64,000 nucleotides of DNA, taken from NCBI GenBank assembly GCA_038238915.1, contig JBBSFH010000001.1, forward strand, positions 124,001 through 188,000. Reading direction: 5' to 3'. The position numbers and the translations under genes were made by a program. Positions within the stretch are counted from its first letter, which is position 1. Each line of letters opens with the position of its first letter. Of the stretch, positions 18,274 to 27,118 are shown piece by piece. Source of the stretch: JAVVHE01 sp038238915 (GTDB lineage: Bacteria > Pseudomonadota > Alphaproteobacteria > Sphingomonadales > Sphingomonadaceae). Under the pieces are notes generated by a model. That model ran no database searches, had not been told where the DNA came from, and saw only the letters and a program-made list of their open reading frames with translations.

Positions 18274-19164
18274 ATGCGTATCTTCATGGCGCTGACCGCC
18301 GCAAGCCTGCTTACGACGACCGCCGTGCAGGCGGCAGTGACGGTCAGCTTTGGCGGCAAGATCGATACTGCCGGCAAATTGTATCCCGATGGCTCGTCTG
18401 GACCACCCGATGGGCTGGTAACGCGATTCGTCACCAGCGGCGGGAGCCCGCTCGATCGGGAAACATTTTACACGCCCGGCCTCCAGCCGGTCGGCACCCC
18501 ACCGTGCGGTTCCGATTCGACGCTCCTTCAGCTTGATGGCAATGGAAGATCAGTCGGCGACTATTCTCAGTCGTCCGATACGGCGTTCCATCAGCGCCAG
18601 AATCCCCAGGAAACCCCGACTACCGCCTTCACTGATCCAGATTCGCACAATTGCTTCTTGAGTGTTGCGGACACGATCGCCAGAAGTTCGTTGGATATCA
18701 ACTTCGTGGATAGCAGTTCTGTCACTTATCTCGGATTTCTATGGGCCAGTCCGGATACTTACAATTACATTCAGTTCGTGAACAGTGTAGGCAACGTGAT
18801 CACGCCCACGCTGACCGGCGGCCTCATCTATTCGGGAACCGGGAACAACCAGATCAACGCGAGCCAGTTTGCGGGCCTGGCCAGCCACGGTAACCTTGCG
18901 CTCGACGTCGGAAACCCTGGAAATGAATATCTCAACTTCCAGTTTGCGACAACGGACAATGTCAACGGGATCCGTCTGGGCACGACGAACTTCGCATTCG
19001 AGGTCGATAACGTCGTCATCGAAAATGGCGCGGTCAAACTTGGTGCCGCCGCTGCCGCCGCCCGATCGTTCGCGCGCGCGCTCGCTGTGCCCGAACCCGG
19101 TGCGGGCGTTGTGTTGCTTGCGGGCCTTGGTCTGCTCGGCTTCGCGCGCCGCCGCCGGGCCTAA
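18274..19164 (+). CDS. PEP-CTERM sorting domain protein
   Basis: A 296-residue exported protein. Start chosen at ATG 18274 with CAGGAGA 7 nt upstream; it opens a signal peptide (MRIFMALTAASLLTTTAVQA). The C-terminus carries VPEPGAGVVLLAGLGLLG followed by FARRRRA: the sorting motif, a hydrophobic helix and a basic tail. The body is beta-rich with many Asn, Ser and Thr and no catalytic motif. Base composition is less GC-rich than neighbouring housekeeping genes. Presumably a surface or matrix protein; role unknown. Confidence 0.82.
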   Translation: MRIFMALTAASLLTTTAVQAAVTVSFGGKIDTAGKLYPDGSSGPPDGLVTRFVTSGGSPLDRETFYTPGLQPVGTPPCGSDSTLLQLDGNGRSVGDYSQSSDTAFHQRQNPQETPTTAFTDPDSHNCFLSVADTIARSSLDINFVDSSSVTYLGFLWASPDTYNYIQFVNSVGNVITPTLTGGLIYSGTGNNQINASQFAGLASHGNLALDVGNPGNEYLNFQFATTDNVNGIRLGTTNFAFEVDNVVIENGAVKLGAAAAAARSFARALAVPEPGAGVVLLAGLGLLGFARRRRA

Positions 19165-19173
19165 CCCCGCGCA

Positions 19174-19194
19174 GGGGAGGGCTGCGCCCTCCCC
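19174..19194. terminator. GC hairpin between convergent genes
   Basis: GGGGAGGGC, loop TGC, GCCCTCCCC, placed 10 nt after the PEP-CTERM stop and 2 nt before the stop of the convergent DsbD-family gene. It is a probable bidirectional terminator. Confidence 0.7.
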
Positions 19195-19196
19195 GC

Positions 19197-21239
19197 TTAG
19201 CGGAGCGCGATCAGTCGGGCCGGGGTGAGCAGCTGTGGCAGCGTCTCGATGCGCCCGTCAGCGCGGTAATAGAGGTAGAGCGGCACCCCCGCCCGGCCGC
19301 GCGCGCCCAGAAAGCGCGCGATCGCGGGATCGGGGCGGGTCCAGTCCGCGACCATCGTGATCACGCCCGCGCGCCGGAACGCGGCGGCGACTGCGGGATC
19401 AGCGAGCGCGCCGCGCTCGTTGACCTTGCAAGTGATGCACCAATCGGCGGTGAAATACAGGAACACCGGCCGGTGCGCGGCACGCGCGCTGGCGAGCGCG
19501 GCTTCAGTGAACGGCGCGGCGGCGAGCGGCCCCTCCTCGGCATGCGCGCCCGCAGGTGCGGCCGGGGTGACGATCAACGCCGCGCCAACCGCAGCGGCAA
19601 GGCCAACCCCGAGCGGCGCGAGCACGCCGCCGCCTCCACGCTGGCGCGCGCCCAGCCACCACAGCGCCAGCGCCAGCGCCAGCGCGGCGGCCAACCCCAA
19701 AGTCATCCCCGCCACCCCCGCCTGACGGCCGAGCACCCATGCGAGGCCGAGCGCGGTGAGGAACATCGGCACACTGAGCAAATGGCGAAGCCGCGCCATC
19801 CACGCGCCCGGTTTCGGCATCAGGCGGCGTAGCGCGGGCACATAACCGAGTGCGAGGAACGGCAGCGCGAGGCCGAGCCCAAGCCCGGCGAAAACCATCA
19901 GCCCCGCGAGCGGCGGCAGCACCAGCGCCGCGCCGAGCGCCACGCCCATGAACGGCCCGCTGCACGGTGTGGCGACGAACGCCGCGAGCACCCCCGTCCA
20001 GAACGCGCCGCCCGCGCCCGGAGCGCGCGTCAGTCGATCGCCCGCGCCGCTCGCCCCCAGTTCGATCTCGAACAGCCCCGCGAGGTTGAGCGCGATCGCG
20101 GTCATCAGCAGGAACAGCGCGAGGATCATGCGAGGATCCTGCAACTGGAACGCCCACCCCGCCGCCGCACCCCCAGCCCGCAGCGCAAGGATGATCCCGC
20201 CAAGACCCGTCGTCGTGGCAAGCACACCCGCCGTATAGGCGCGTGCGTCCGCGCGCGCGGTGGCGGGAGCGGTGCCGCCACGCGCGAGCGCGAGCGCCTT
20301 TAAACTGAGGATCGGGAACACGCACGGCATCACGTTCAGCAGCAGCCCGCCAAGCACCGCGAGCGCCAGCGCGGCGGGGAGCGTCAGCCCGCCATCGGGA
20401 GCGCCCTCGCTCGTGGCGGGAGCGGGCGCAGCGGTGAGGCCTGCGTCCGCGCGCGCGTCAATTACATAGCCGATCGCGCCCCCGCCAGCGGTATCGACGC
20501 GAACCACGCCCTGAACCTGTGCGGGCGGCGCACCGGGCGCGGCCGAGGTTTCGATCCGCAGCGCATCGCCATCGCGCGTGACTCGCTGCGCCGCCGAATA
20601 CACGATCGCGCCATCGGCATCGGGGAAGAAATGCGCCTGCGTGCCCTCGCCCGGCGCGCGCAGCGTCAGCACGAAACGGCCCTTCGTCGAAGCGAAGCGC
20701 GCGCCCGCTAGCGGTTGCGGCAGCGCGGCGCGTGCGGCGGCGAAGGTGGCGGCCTGCGCGGGATCGGCCGCGCCGTCCCCCATCGCCAGCGGAAGCTTTA
20801 CCCGCGCATGTTCGGGCACACACAAATCCGCGCTGCACACGAGATAATCGAGCGAGAGCCCGATCGGCAGCGCGCCCCGCGTGTCCGCAGTCACCGCGAG
20901 GTCGACAAGCAGCGTCGCCGAGCCTTCATAAACATGGTTCATGATGCCCTGCACCAGCAGCGCCGCCGGGACCGGATAGCGCGGCGCGGCGGCGGTGACG
21001 CCCGGCGGCAGCGTCCACGCGAGCCGGTTCTCCGCCCCCGCCTCGCCGGGGTTTTTCCAATAGCTGTGCCAGCCCGGTTGCGGAGTGATGCGAACGCCGA
21101 TCGTCAGCGCCTGCCCGGCTGCGGGATGCGCGCGTTCGGCGATCAGCTCGATCCGCGCATGCGGATTCTCGACGTAGGACTGCGCATGCGCGGCCCCCAC
21201 GGCCAGAATCATCAGCAGCAATGTGGCGAGCGCGCGCAT
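19197..21239 (-). CDS. DsbD/ScsB-family thiol:disulfide interchange protein
   Basis: A 680-residue membrane protein that moves reducing power from cytoplasmic thioredoxin to periplasmic thiols. A signal peptide (1-19) leads to an N-terminal periplasmic domain with the cysteine pair in YLVCSADLCVPEH. The transmembrane core follows (about eight helices, residues about 280-560), with cysteines in NVMPCVFPILSLK and AFVATPCSGPFMG. The C-terminal thioredoxin domain has FTADWCITCK (CxxC). The order matches DsbD; the large N-terminal domain resembles ScsB-type proteins. Possible clients include cytochrome c maturation or other periplasmic thiols. It lies upstream of nothing obviously redox-linked. 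Confidence 0.9.
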   Translation of the reverse strand: MRALATLLLMILAVGAAHAQSYVENPHARIELIAERAHPAAGQALTIGVRITPQPGWHSYWKNPGEAGAENRLAWTLPPGVTAAAPRYPVPAALLVQGIMNHVYEGSATLLVDLAVTADTRGALPIGLSLDYLVCSADLCVPEHARVKLPLAMGDGAADPAQAATFAAARAALPQPLAGARFASTKGRFVLTLRAPGEGTQAHFFPDADGAIVYSAAQRVTRDGDALRIETSAAPGAPPAQVQGVVRVDTAGGGAIGYVIDARADAGLTAAPAPATSEGAPDGGLTLPAALALAVLGGLLLNVMPCVFPILSLKALALARGGTAPATARADARAYTAGVLATTTGLGGIILALRAGGAAAGWAFQLQDPRMILALFLLMTAIALNLAGLFEIELGASGAGDRLTRAPGAGGAFWTGVLAAFVATPCSGPFMGVALGAALVLPPLAGLMVFAGLGLGLALPFLALGYVPALRRLMPKPGAWMARLRHLLSVPMFLTALGLAWVLGRQAGVAGMTLGLAAALALALALWWLGARQRGGGGVLAPLGVGLAAAVGAALIVTPAAPAGAHAEEGPLAAAPFTEAALASARAAHRPVFLYFTADWCITCKVNERGALADPAVAAAFRRAGVITMVADWTRPDPAIARFLGARGRAGVPLYLYYRADGRIETLPQLLTPARLIALR

Positions 21240-21290
21240 CGCTTCATCCTTATCCCGTTCGTCCGTGCTTCGTAAGCGCAGCGCGCGCGG

Positions 21291-22067
21291 TTACTGGACC
21301 ACGGGCAACTGCCGCGCGATCTTGTCGCGCGAGCGCTGGGTAAACCACATCGCAACCAGCGCGCTCTCGTAAAGGATCACGAGCGGGATCGCGAGGCTGA
21401 TCTGGCTCATCACATCGGGCGGGGTCAGCACCGCCGCCACCGCGAACGCACCCACGATCGCATAACGCCGCGCACCCATGAGCTGCGCGCGCGTGACGAT
21501 CCCCGCGCGTTCGAGCAGCATCAGCAGCACGGGCAGCAGGAAGGCGATGCCGAACGCCCAGATGATGTTGGTGACGAGGCTGAAATAATCACCGATCGAG
21601 GGGAAGGCGCTGAGTTGCACCCCCTCCGAGATCTTCTGCCCGCCCAGGCCAAAGCGGATGAAATTGGGCACTGCGACAAGATAGGCGAGAGCGCCGCCCA
21701 GCCCGAACAGGAAGGGCGTGGCGAGCAGGAAGGGGAGGAAGGCGCGCTTTTCGTTGCGGTAGAGACCGGGCGCGATGAAGGCCCAGATTTGATTGGCGAT
21801 GATCGGGAAGGAACAGAAGAACGCCGCCTGAAACGCGATCTTGATCTGCACGAAGAACGCTTCGTACAGCTTTGTGTAGATGAGTTGCGCCGCGCCGGAG
21901 CCGGCAGCCTCGGCGTAGGGATGCACAAGAAACGCGTAGAGCGCAGGCGTTTGCCACCACGCGATGCCGAAGGTGACGACGAGCGCCATAACACAATAGA
22001 GCAGCCGTCGCCGCAGTTCGATCAGATGGTCGAGCAGCGGAGCCGTGCTGGCGTCGATGTCCCTCAC
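21291..22067 (-). CDS. tatC: Twin-arginine translocase subunit TatC
   Basis: A 258-residue, six-helix receptor of the Tat pathway. The N-terminus APLLDHLIELRRRLLYC carries the conserved HLxELRxR motif; ANQIWAFIAPGLYRNEKR is the signature loop, and FRFGL/FLLPVLLMLLERAG lies later. The start is GTG at 22067, overlapping the tatB stop (GTGA). Last gene of the tatABC operon. Confidence 0.96.
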   Translation of the reverse strand: MRDIDASTAPLLDHLIELRRRLLYCVMALVVTFGIAWWQTPALYAFLVHPYAEAAGSGAAQLIYTKLYEAFFVQIKIAFQAAFFCSFPIIANQIWAFIAPGLYRNEKRAFLPFLLATPFLFGLGGALAYLVAVPNFIRFGLGGQKISEGVQLSAFPSIGDYFSLVTNIIWAFGIAFLLPVLLMLLERAGIVTRAQLMGARRYAIVGAFAVAAVLTPPDVMSQISLAIPLVILYESALVAMWFTQRSRDKIARQLPVVQ

Positions 22068-22444
22068 GGCTGCGCTGGATCGTGCGCGGCATCCGGGGCC
22101 GGCAGGGTTTCGAGCCCCGGCGCGTGCGACGCGGCTGCGGGTTCGACGGCATCATGTGGTTCTATTCGGTCATGAACGGGCTCGGCCCACGCGGGTGTTT
22201 CGGGCGATTGCGGGAGCGCAGCCATGATCGCCTTGTTCCCCGCCTGCCAACGCTGGTTCATTTCCTCGATCTCGGCCTCGCGCACCATCGTATCGAAGCC
22301 CGCGCGCACATGGCGCGCCATACCACGCGCGCGGCCCACCCACTGGCCCACGGTGCGCAGGACGCGTGGCAGATCCTTGGGGCCGATCACCAGCAGCGCA
22401 ACCACCCCGACGACGACCAGTTCGGACGAATCGATATCGAACAT
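22064..22444 (-). CDS. tatB: Sec-independent translocase subunit TatB
   Basis: A 126-residue TatB. The N-terminal membrane helix MFDIDSSELVVVGVVALLVIG is followed by GPKDLPRVLRTVGQWVGRAR (hinge and amphipathic helix) and a Pro/Ala-rich disordered tail. It forms the TatBC receptor complex for folded proteins with twin-arginine signals. tatA ends 15 nt upstream; its stop overlaps tatC. Confidence 0.95.
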   Translation of the reverse strand: MFDIDSSELVVVGVVALLVIGPKDLPRVLRTVGQWVGRARGMARHVRAGFDTMVREAEIEEMNQRWQAGNKAIMAALPQSPETPAWAEPVHDRIEPHDAVEPAAASHAPGLETLPAPDAAHDPAQP

Positions 22445-22459
22445 CGGCGCGCGCCGCCG

Positions 22460-22696
22460 CTAGCGCGGCTGCCCCTCGGTCGGCGCGGCGTTCGTTACCG
22501 GCTGCTGCGCAGCCGGCGCGGGCGGGACCGCCTCGGGCAGGCGTGCGGCGGGCGCATCATCCTCCGCCATGCCCTTCTTGAAGGCTTTGATGCCCTTTGC
22601 GGCGTCGCCCATCACTGACGACAGGCGACCGCTGCCGAACAGCAGCAGGACGACGACGAGCAGGATCAGCCAATGCCAGATGCTCATCGAACCCAT
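22460..22696 (-). CDS. tatA: Twin-arginine translocase pore subunit TatA
   Basis: A 78-residue TatA: short N-terminus, one membrane helix (WHWLILLVVVLLLFGSGRL), then an amphipathic helix MGDAAKGIKAFKKGM and an acidic/Pro-rich tail. The ATG at 22696 is selected because AGGAG lies 8 nt upstream; a second ATG three codons later is also possible. In related genomes tatA follows scpB directly; here a foreign-looking lyase-like gene lies between them. Confidence 0.95.
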   Translation of the reverse strand: MGSMSIWHWLILLVVVLLLFGSGRLSSVMGDAAKGIKAFKKGMAEDDAPAARLPEAVPPAPAAQQPVTNAAPTEGQPR

Positions 22697-22980
22697 GTCT
22701 CTGCTCCTATTCAAACCTGCACGGGCGTCCCGACTCGGTAACCGCGAAGTGGGGCGCGGCGATGGGTTTGTCCAGCGCGGTGTGGCTCGGCCCTGCGGGG
22801 CGACTCGCCGATCGCCACACCCGCCTCGTCGCAAAACTCTCAAAAGTTCCCTCAATTCTGCGTGAGTTTTCAACTTTAACCTTGACCACCAAATAAATTC
22901 CGTTGCTGAAGAATTATGCGGCGATGTCCAAGTCGGCGCACCGCGATGGATTAGTCGCCAAGCGTAACTGACTGTAAATG

Positions 22981-23000
22981 TGTAAGCATGCGTGCTTACA
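22981..23000. promoter_or_regulatory. Operator-like dyad TGTAAGCA-N4-TGCTTACA
   Basis: Perfect 8-bp arms around TGCG, about 95 nt upstream of the lyase-like ATG. An extra TGTAAATG lies immediately upstream. Such dyads are typical sites for LacI-, GntR- or TetR-type regulators; the regulator is not in this window as far as I can tell. Confidence 0.5.
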
Positions 23001-23009
23001 ATTGGAGTG

Positions 23010-23024
23010 GACTATTAACTAGTC
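23010..23024. promoter_or_regulatory. Second dyad GACTA-N5-TAGTC
   Basis: Short perfect inverted repeat (GACTA, TTAAC, TAGTC) 10 nt downstream of the longer dyad, in the same AT-rich leader. It may be part of the same control region or chance. Confidence 0.3.
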
Positions 23025-23095
23025 GAATATCATTAGCGCTGCATAGATTTTCTAGTTTTTGTTACGCAAGATCGTTTCTCATTAGGAGTAGAGTT

Positions 23096-24754
23096 ATGCG
23101 TAAGTCTCTTTTTCTGGTCGGCGCAATTTTTTGTTTTTCGGGCCCGGCTGGCGCGCAGGACGCCACCACTAAAGGACCGATAAACGATGGATCGACCCTT
23201 TCTCCGATGATCGCGGATCCTTCCGCGCCCGTAGCTGCGGGTAGCTTGGTCGTTCCCGCCTCCAATAGCGCCGCTTTGAGCGGCACTCCTGCGCCGACAA
23301 CCGGCGAGACAATTCGAACCGACGGGCTGATCGATGGCGACGCGGCGCAGAGTGCGATCGATGCCGCGAATTCTGTCATGCCCGATGGTTCGGTACCCTT
23401 TGCGGACCCCGCCGTGCTCGCAGCGCTTCCCACCAGCGATCCCGAGCTGGCCGCGATGGTGCGCGCCGCATCGACGATTGCAGCCGCTCCGCTAACCTGG
23501 GATGAAACTGCTTCCAAGGACTTTTACAACAGCGTGCTCCATCTCGAGTGGCAGAACACGCTTGGTGATTATATCCCGACAGTGTTGGGCACCGCGCCTG
23601 TCCCCCTGCTCAGCAAACGCTTCACGGTCTCGATCCCGGTCACGCCAGCGAACGACTTTTACGTCCTTCATGCCAGCACTGGATCGAGTGCGAACTTCGA
23701 TAGCAGGATTGCATCTTCATCTTACCGGCCGACGCTCATCGTCAACGGCACCACGAAGTATGTCGCAACACGCAATGTTGCTCTCTCGCCTTCATTGTCC
23801 GGGTCGATCGGCCTCCAGACGATCATGAAGGACAGCAACGCCATGCTGTTCGGCTTTGATAACTATAAGCCTGTGGCGACCGACAAGGTAACGCTGAACC
23901 TGGTGACCGAGAAACAATACGGCAGTCACACCCTTGCGGTCTATCAAACCAACGTATCTCCTGCGTTTCCGTTGATCGACGCTGTTGCAGACAGTACAGT
24001 TGTTGCCGATTTCCATGGTTCAAACTTCAAGACATCCTCGACGGTTTCAGTCACCAATGACATTGTTACCGGGTTTTTGCAGGGGAAAAGCGGGACCGCG
24101 TTGGGTCAGTTGTTTACAGTCCCGCCCGCGCAAGAATATTTCATGACGGTTGTCATAAAACTTGAAAATGATTGGGCGTCTTATGCCGGCAAACTCCCCG
24201 GGCTGAGCAATACCGGACAGGCAACAAACACCGGCGGCGTGCCACGGACGATTAATGGCATAAACTGCGACAACGGCGGCTGGGGTGGGCGAAACGCTAA
24301 CGGCTGTCGCTGGTCGGCGCGCACCGGGTGGGGCGGACGCAAGGGCAATCTCGTTGGCTTGCAGACTTATTTCTACGCGCAGGCTCCGATCAACGGGTAT
24401 GGCTGGGTGCAACATTGGCCCACGCCCGCTCCTGTCGGGCAATGGTTCGCCTACGTTCAGCGCGTGCGGGTGAACACGCCGGGGCAGGCCGACGGCAGGC
24501 TGTCCTACTGGATGTGCACGCAGGCAGGCTGCAATCCTCAGTTTGATCGCAAGGACATCGTGTGGCGCACCGCCGATCTGCCCGAGGCGCTCATCAGCGA
24601 AGCCTGGGCCGATGTTTACTGCGGCGGTACCGGCTGCCCGCCGCCCGGCCCATGGCCGCGCTCGACGGTAGACCTCAAGCGCATGACCGTAACGACGGGA
24701 CTTCCGGATATGCCCGCGCTGCTCGCGGAAGTGCAGGCGATGACGGCAATGTGA
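23096..24754 (+). CDS. Exported polysaccharide-lyase (PL14-like) protein
   Basis: A 552-residue protein. ATG 23096 follows AGGAG by 7 nt and starts a signal peptide (KSLFLVGAIFCFSGPAGAQ). Residues about 25-145 are an acidic, low-complexity lead. The C-terminal ~170 residues resemble a PL14/alginate-lyase-type jelly roll: NGCRWSARTGWGG (about 400), WFAYVQRVRVNTPGQADG (about 450-467), LSYWM, and ISEAWADVYCGGTGC; cysteines may form disulfides. The same pattern ends the protein at 1-2931. It lies between scpB and tatA, genes usually adjacent, and its codon and base composition is less GC-rich, consistent with acquisition. Substrate unknown; a non-catalytic glycan-binding role is possible. Confidence 0.65.
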   Translation: MRKSLFLVGAIFCFSGPAGAQDATTKGPINDGSTLSPMIADPSAPVAAGSLVVPASNSAALSGTPAPTTGETIRTDGLIDGDAAQSAIDAANSVMPDGSVPFADPAVLAALPTSDPELAAMVRAASTIAAAPLTWDETASKDFYNSVLHLEWQNTLGDYIPTVLGTAPVPLLSKRFTVSIPVTPANDFYVLHASTGSSANFDSRIASSSYRPTLIVNGTTKYVATRNVALSPSLSGSIGLQTIMKDSNAMLFGFDNYKPVATDKVTLNLVTEKQYGSHTLAVYQTNVSPAFPLIDAVADSTVVADFHGSNFKTSSTVSVTNDIVTGFLQGKSGTALGQLFTVPPAQEYFMTVVIKLENDWASYAGKLPGLSNTGQATNTGGVPRTINGINCDNGGWGGRNANGCRWSARTGWGGRKGNLVGLQTYFYAQAPINGYGWVQHWPTPAPVGQWFAYVQRVRVNTPGQADGRLSYWMCTQAGCNPQFDRKDIVWRTADLPEALISEAWADVYCGGTGCPPPGPWPRSTVDLKRMTVTTGLPDMPALLAEVQAMTAM

Positions 24755-24759
24755 GACGC

Positions 24760-24781
24760 GCCGGGGGTTCAAACCCCCGGC
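24760..24781. terminator. Inverted repeat between convergent lyase-like gene and scpB
   Basis: GCCGGGGGTT-CA-AACCCCCGGC; the stem probably closes with a TCAA loop. It begins 6 nt after the lyase-like stop and overlaps the last codons of scpB, so it could terminate both transcripts. Confidence 0.65.
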
Positions 24782-25347
24782 AGCATCGGCTCGGAGGCGG
24801 GGCGTAACGCGGCGGGTGGCTCGGCGGCGAGCAGGCCCGCCGCACGCAGATCCGCAAGACCGGGCAGATCGCGCAGATGCGCGAGATCGTACGCGCGCAG
24901 GAATTCGGGCGTGGTGCGATATTCAAGCGGCCGCCCCGGCGCCTCGCGCCGCCCCGCAGGACGCACCCAGCCGAGTTCGATCAGCGTACCCAGCGTATCG
25001 GCCGAAACCGCGACGCCGCGGATCTCCTCGATCTCGGCGCGCGTCGCGGGTTCATGATAGGCGATGATCGCCAGCGTTTCGAGCGCGGCGCGACCGAGCG
25101 AGCGCGAATCGACGCGTTCGTGCACCAGCGCAGCCGCAAGATCGGGCGCGGTGTGGAACGCCCAGCGCCCGCCATGTTCGGCCAGCACGAAGCCGCGCGC
25201 GGCATAGGTGGTGGAGAGTTCGGCGAGGATGGGGGGCACATTGGTCCCGGGCGGCAGTCGGCGCGCGAGTTCGGCGGGCGAAAGCGGCTCGCGCGCGGCG
25301 AACAGCAGCGCCTCAACCAGGCGCAGCGACAGACCCAGATCGCTCAC
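24769..25347 (-). CDS. scpB: SMC-ScpAB condensin subunit ScpB
   Basis: A 192-residue winged-helix protein of the chromosome condensation complex. Motifs: LRLVEALLFAAREPLSPAEL (first winged helix) and LETLAIIAYHEPATRAEIE (ETLAIIAY is diagnostic), then LIELGWV and TTPEFLRAY. The GTG at 25347 overlaps the scpA stop (GTGA). It is downstream of scpA in the argS-SPOR-nagZ-scpA-scpB run. Confidence 0.95.
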   Translation of the reverse strand: MSDLGLSLRLVEALLFAAREPLSPAELARRLPPGTNVPPILAELSTTYAARGFVLAEHGGRWAFHTAPDLAAALVHERVDSRSLGRAALETLAIIAYHEPATRAEIEEIRGVAVSADTLGTLIELGWVRPAGRREAPGRPLEYRTTPEFLRAYDLAHLRDLPGLADLRAAGLLAAEPPAALRPASEPMLPGV

Positions 25348-26117
25348 GTTGCGCGCAGTTCGATTGGCGCGAAAGCGGTCGCCTGGCGCAGCTCGATCCT
25401 GGCTCCGCGCGCCAGTTCGAGCGCGGCGGCAAGCGTGCTCGCCAGTCCCGAGCGTGCGAGCGTGCCCGGCGCGGGCGCGATCAGCCGCGCGAGCATCGTC
25501 CATTCGCGCAAACCCCGCGTGGCGGCAGTGAGCGCGGCAAGCGCCTGCGCCATCGTGACAACCGCACGCCGCTGCGGTGTGTACCCGCGCCGCTCGGAGC
25601 GCAGCCGGACGCGTCCGTAGGCGGCTAGCAGTGCCTGCAGATTGGCCCCGGGCGAAGCGCGCGTGCGCTCGGCCAACCCCTCCGGCTGCCCCCTTGCGTG
25701 GCGCTCGCGCCCGAGACGGGGGCGCAGATCGAGCAGTGCTGCGGCATCGCGCATTGCCGCCAGTCGCGCAGCCCGGTGCGCGGCGGCGGCGGCGAGCGCT
25801 TCGGGCTCGGGCTCAGGTTCAGGCTCGACCGGAAGCAGCGACGCCGATTTGAGGAACGCCACCCAAGCGGCCATCACCAGGTATTCGGCGGCGATTTCGA
25901 GGCGGGGGCGGCCCTCTCCCTCCACATGCGCCAGATATTGATCGACCAGATGGGTGATCGAGATGCGCGCGAGATCGATCTTCCGGGTGCGCGCGAGATC
26001 GAGGAGGCGTTCCAGCGGACCTTCCCAGCCCTCCATGCGGAGCACAAGGCCCTCGGCGGCGATCGCAGCCGCGGTGCCGGGCGGCGGCGACGCAGGGGTC
26101 GGTTCGGCCTCGCTCAT
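25344..26117 (-). CDS. scpA: SMC-ScpAB condensin subunit ScpA (kleisin)
   Basis: A 257-residue kleisin. The core motif is GWEGPLERLLDLARTRKIDL followed by ISITHLVDQYLAHVE and IAAEYLVMAAWVAFLKS, typical of ScpA. A run of Glu-Pro repeats (about 105-115) precedes the C-terminal region. ATG 26117 overlaps the nagZ stop (ATGA). It works with ScpB and SMC in chromosome segregation. Confidence 0.94.
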   Translation of the reverse strand: MSEAEPTPASPPPGTAAAIAAEGLVLRMEGWEGPLERLLDLARTRKIDLARISITHLVDQYLAHVEGEGRPRLEIAAEYLVMAAWVAFLKSASLLPVEPEPEPEPEALAAAAAHRAARLAAMRDAAALLDLRPRLGRERHARGQPEGLAERTRASPGANLQALLAAYGRVRLRSERRGYTPQRRAVVTMAQALAALTAATRGLREWTMLARLIAPAPGTLARSGLASTLAAALELARGARIELRQATAFAPIELRAT

Positions 26118-27118
26118 GCGCGAGCGAGCAGGGCGTCGCGGTGGCGGGCGGCGCGGTCGTGATCGGGGAGCGGCGCATCGGCCAGACCCCCGAGCGCGCG
26201 CGCAAGACGGGCAGCGGCGGTTTCGGACATCGGCGGCAGCGCGGCCGCGACGGCTTCCATCGTGGCGAGATCGCCCGAACATTCGAGCGCGACATCGCAA
26301 CCCGCCGCGACCACGGCTGCGGCGAGCGTGCCGATATCCCCGCTCAACGCCTTCATGCCGAGATCGTCCGACATCAGCAGGCCATTGAAGCCGATGTCGC
26401 GGCGGATGATCTGCGCGATCACGCGCGCAGAAAGCGAGGCACACGCTGCGGGATCGAGCGCGGTGTAGATGACGTGCGCGGTCATCCCCATGCGCGCCTT
26501 GGCGGCGAGCGTGCGGAAGGGCGCAAAATCGGCGGCGAGCTGATCGGGGCTGGCGTCAACCACGGGGAGTTCCAGGTGGCTGTCAGCGCGCGCGCGGCCG
26601 TGGCCAGGCAGGTGCTTGATCACGCCGCAGACGCCACCCGCGTGCAGCCCATCGAGCGTGGCTGCGCCCATCGCCGCGATCCACATCGGATCGGCGGCGT
26701 AGGCGCGGTCCCCGATGATATCGTGCGCATCGGGTTGGGGGACATCGAGCACGGGGACGCAATCGACGTTGACACCCACCGCGCGCAGCACGCCGGCAAG
26801 CGCGAGGCCGTTCTGGTAGCAGGCCTGCGTGGCGGAGAGCGGGGCCTTCGCATAAAGTTCGCCGAAACGCGCGGCGGCCGGGAACGCGGGCCAATGCGGG
26901 GGACGCAGACGCGCAACGCGGCCGCCTTCCTGATCGATCAGGATCGCGAGTTCGCGGCCCATGAGATCGCGCAGGCTGGCGGTGAGCGCTGAAAGCTGGC
27001 CGGGATCCTCGCAGTTGCGCGCGAAGAGGATGAAGCCTGCCGGGTTGGCCTCGCGGAACAGCGCGCGTTCGGCGGGCGTCAGCGTGGCACCCGAGAGACC
27101 GAAGATCGCCGGGATCAC
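26114..27118 (-). CDS. nagZ: Beta-N-acetylhexosaminidase NagZ (GH3)
   Basis: A 334-residue GH3 enzyme that removes GlcNAc from anhydromuropeptides during peptidoglycan recycling. Diagnostic motifs: LIDQEGGRVARLR, IKHLPGHGRARADSH (catalytic Asp/His dyad loop) and MSDDLGMKAL (nucleophile Asp). The GTG at 27118 overlaps the SPOR stop (GTGA); GTG 27127 is an alternative giving three more residues. It lies in the conserved run between the SPOR gene and scpA. Confidence 0.95.
   Translation of the reverse strand: MIPAIFGLSGATLTPAERALFREANPAGFILFARNCEDPGQLSALTASLRDLMGRELAILIDQEGGRVARLRPPHWPAFPAAARFGELYAKAPLSATQACYQNGLALAGVLRAVGVNVDCVPVLDVPQPDAHDIIGDRAYAADPMWIAAMGAATLDGLHAGGVCGVIKHLPGHGRARADSHLELPVVDASPDQLAADFAPFRTLAAKARMGMTAHVIYTALDPAACASLSARVIAQIIRRDIGFNGLLMSDDLGMKALSGDIGTLAAAVVAAGCDVALECSGDLATMEAVAAALPPMSETAAARLARALGGLADAPLPDHDRAARHRDALLARA

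Larger units (their letters stand above)
22697..23095. other. AT-rich divergent intergenic region of tatA and the lyase-like gene
   Basis: 399 nt without a credible gene. The tatA-proximal half is GC-rich. From about 22855 the composition becomes clearly AT-rich for this genome and stays so to the lyase-like start. It holds two dyads (entries at 22981-23000 and 23010-23024). No IS terminal repeat, tRNA remnant or integrase is visible. Confidence 0.6.
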
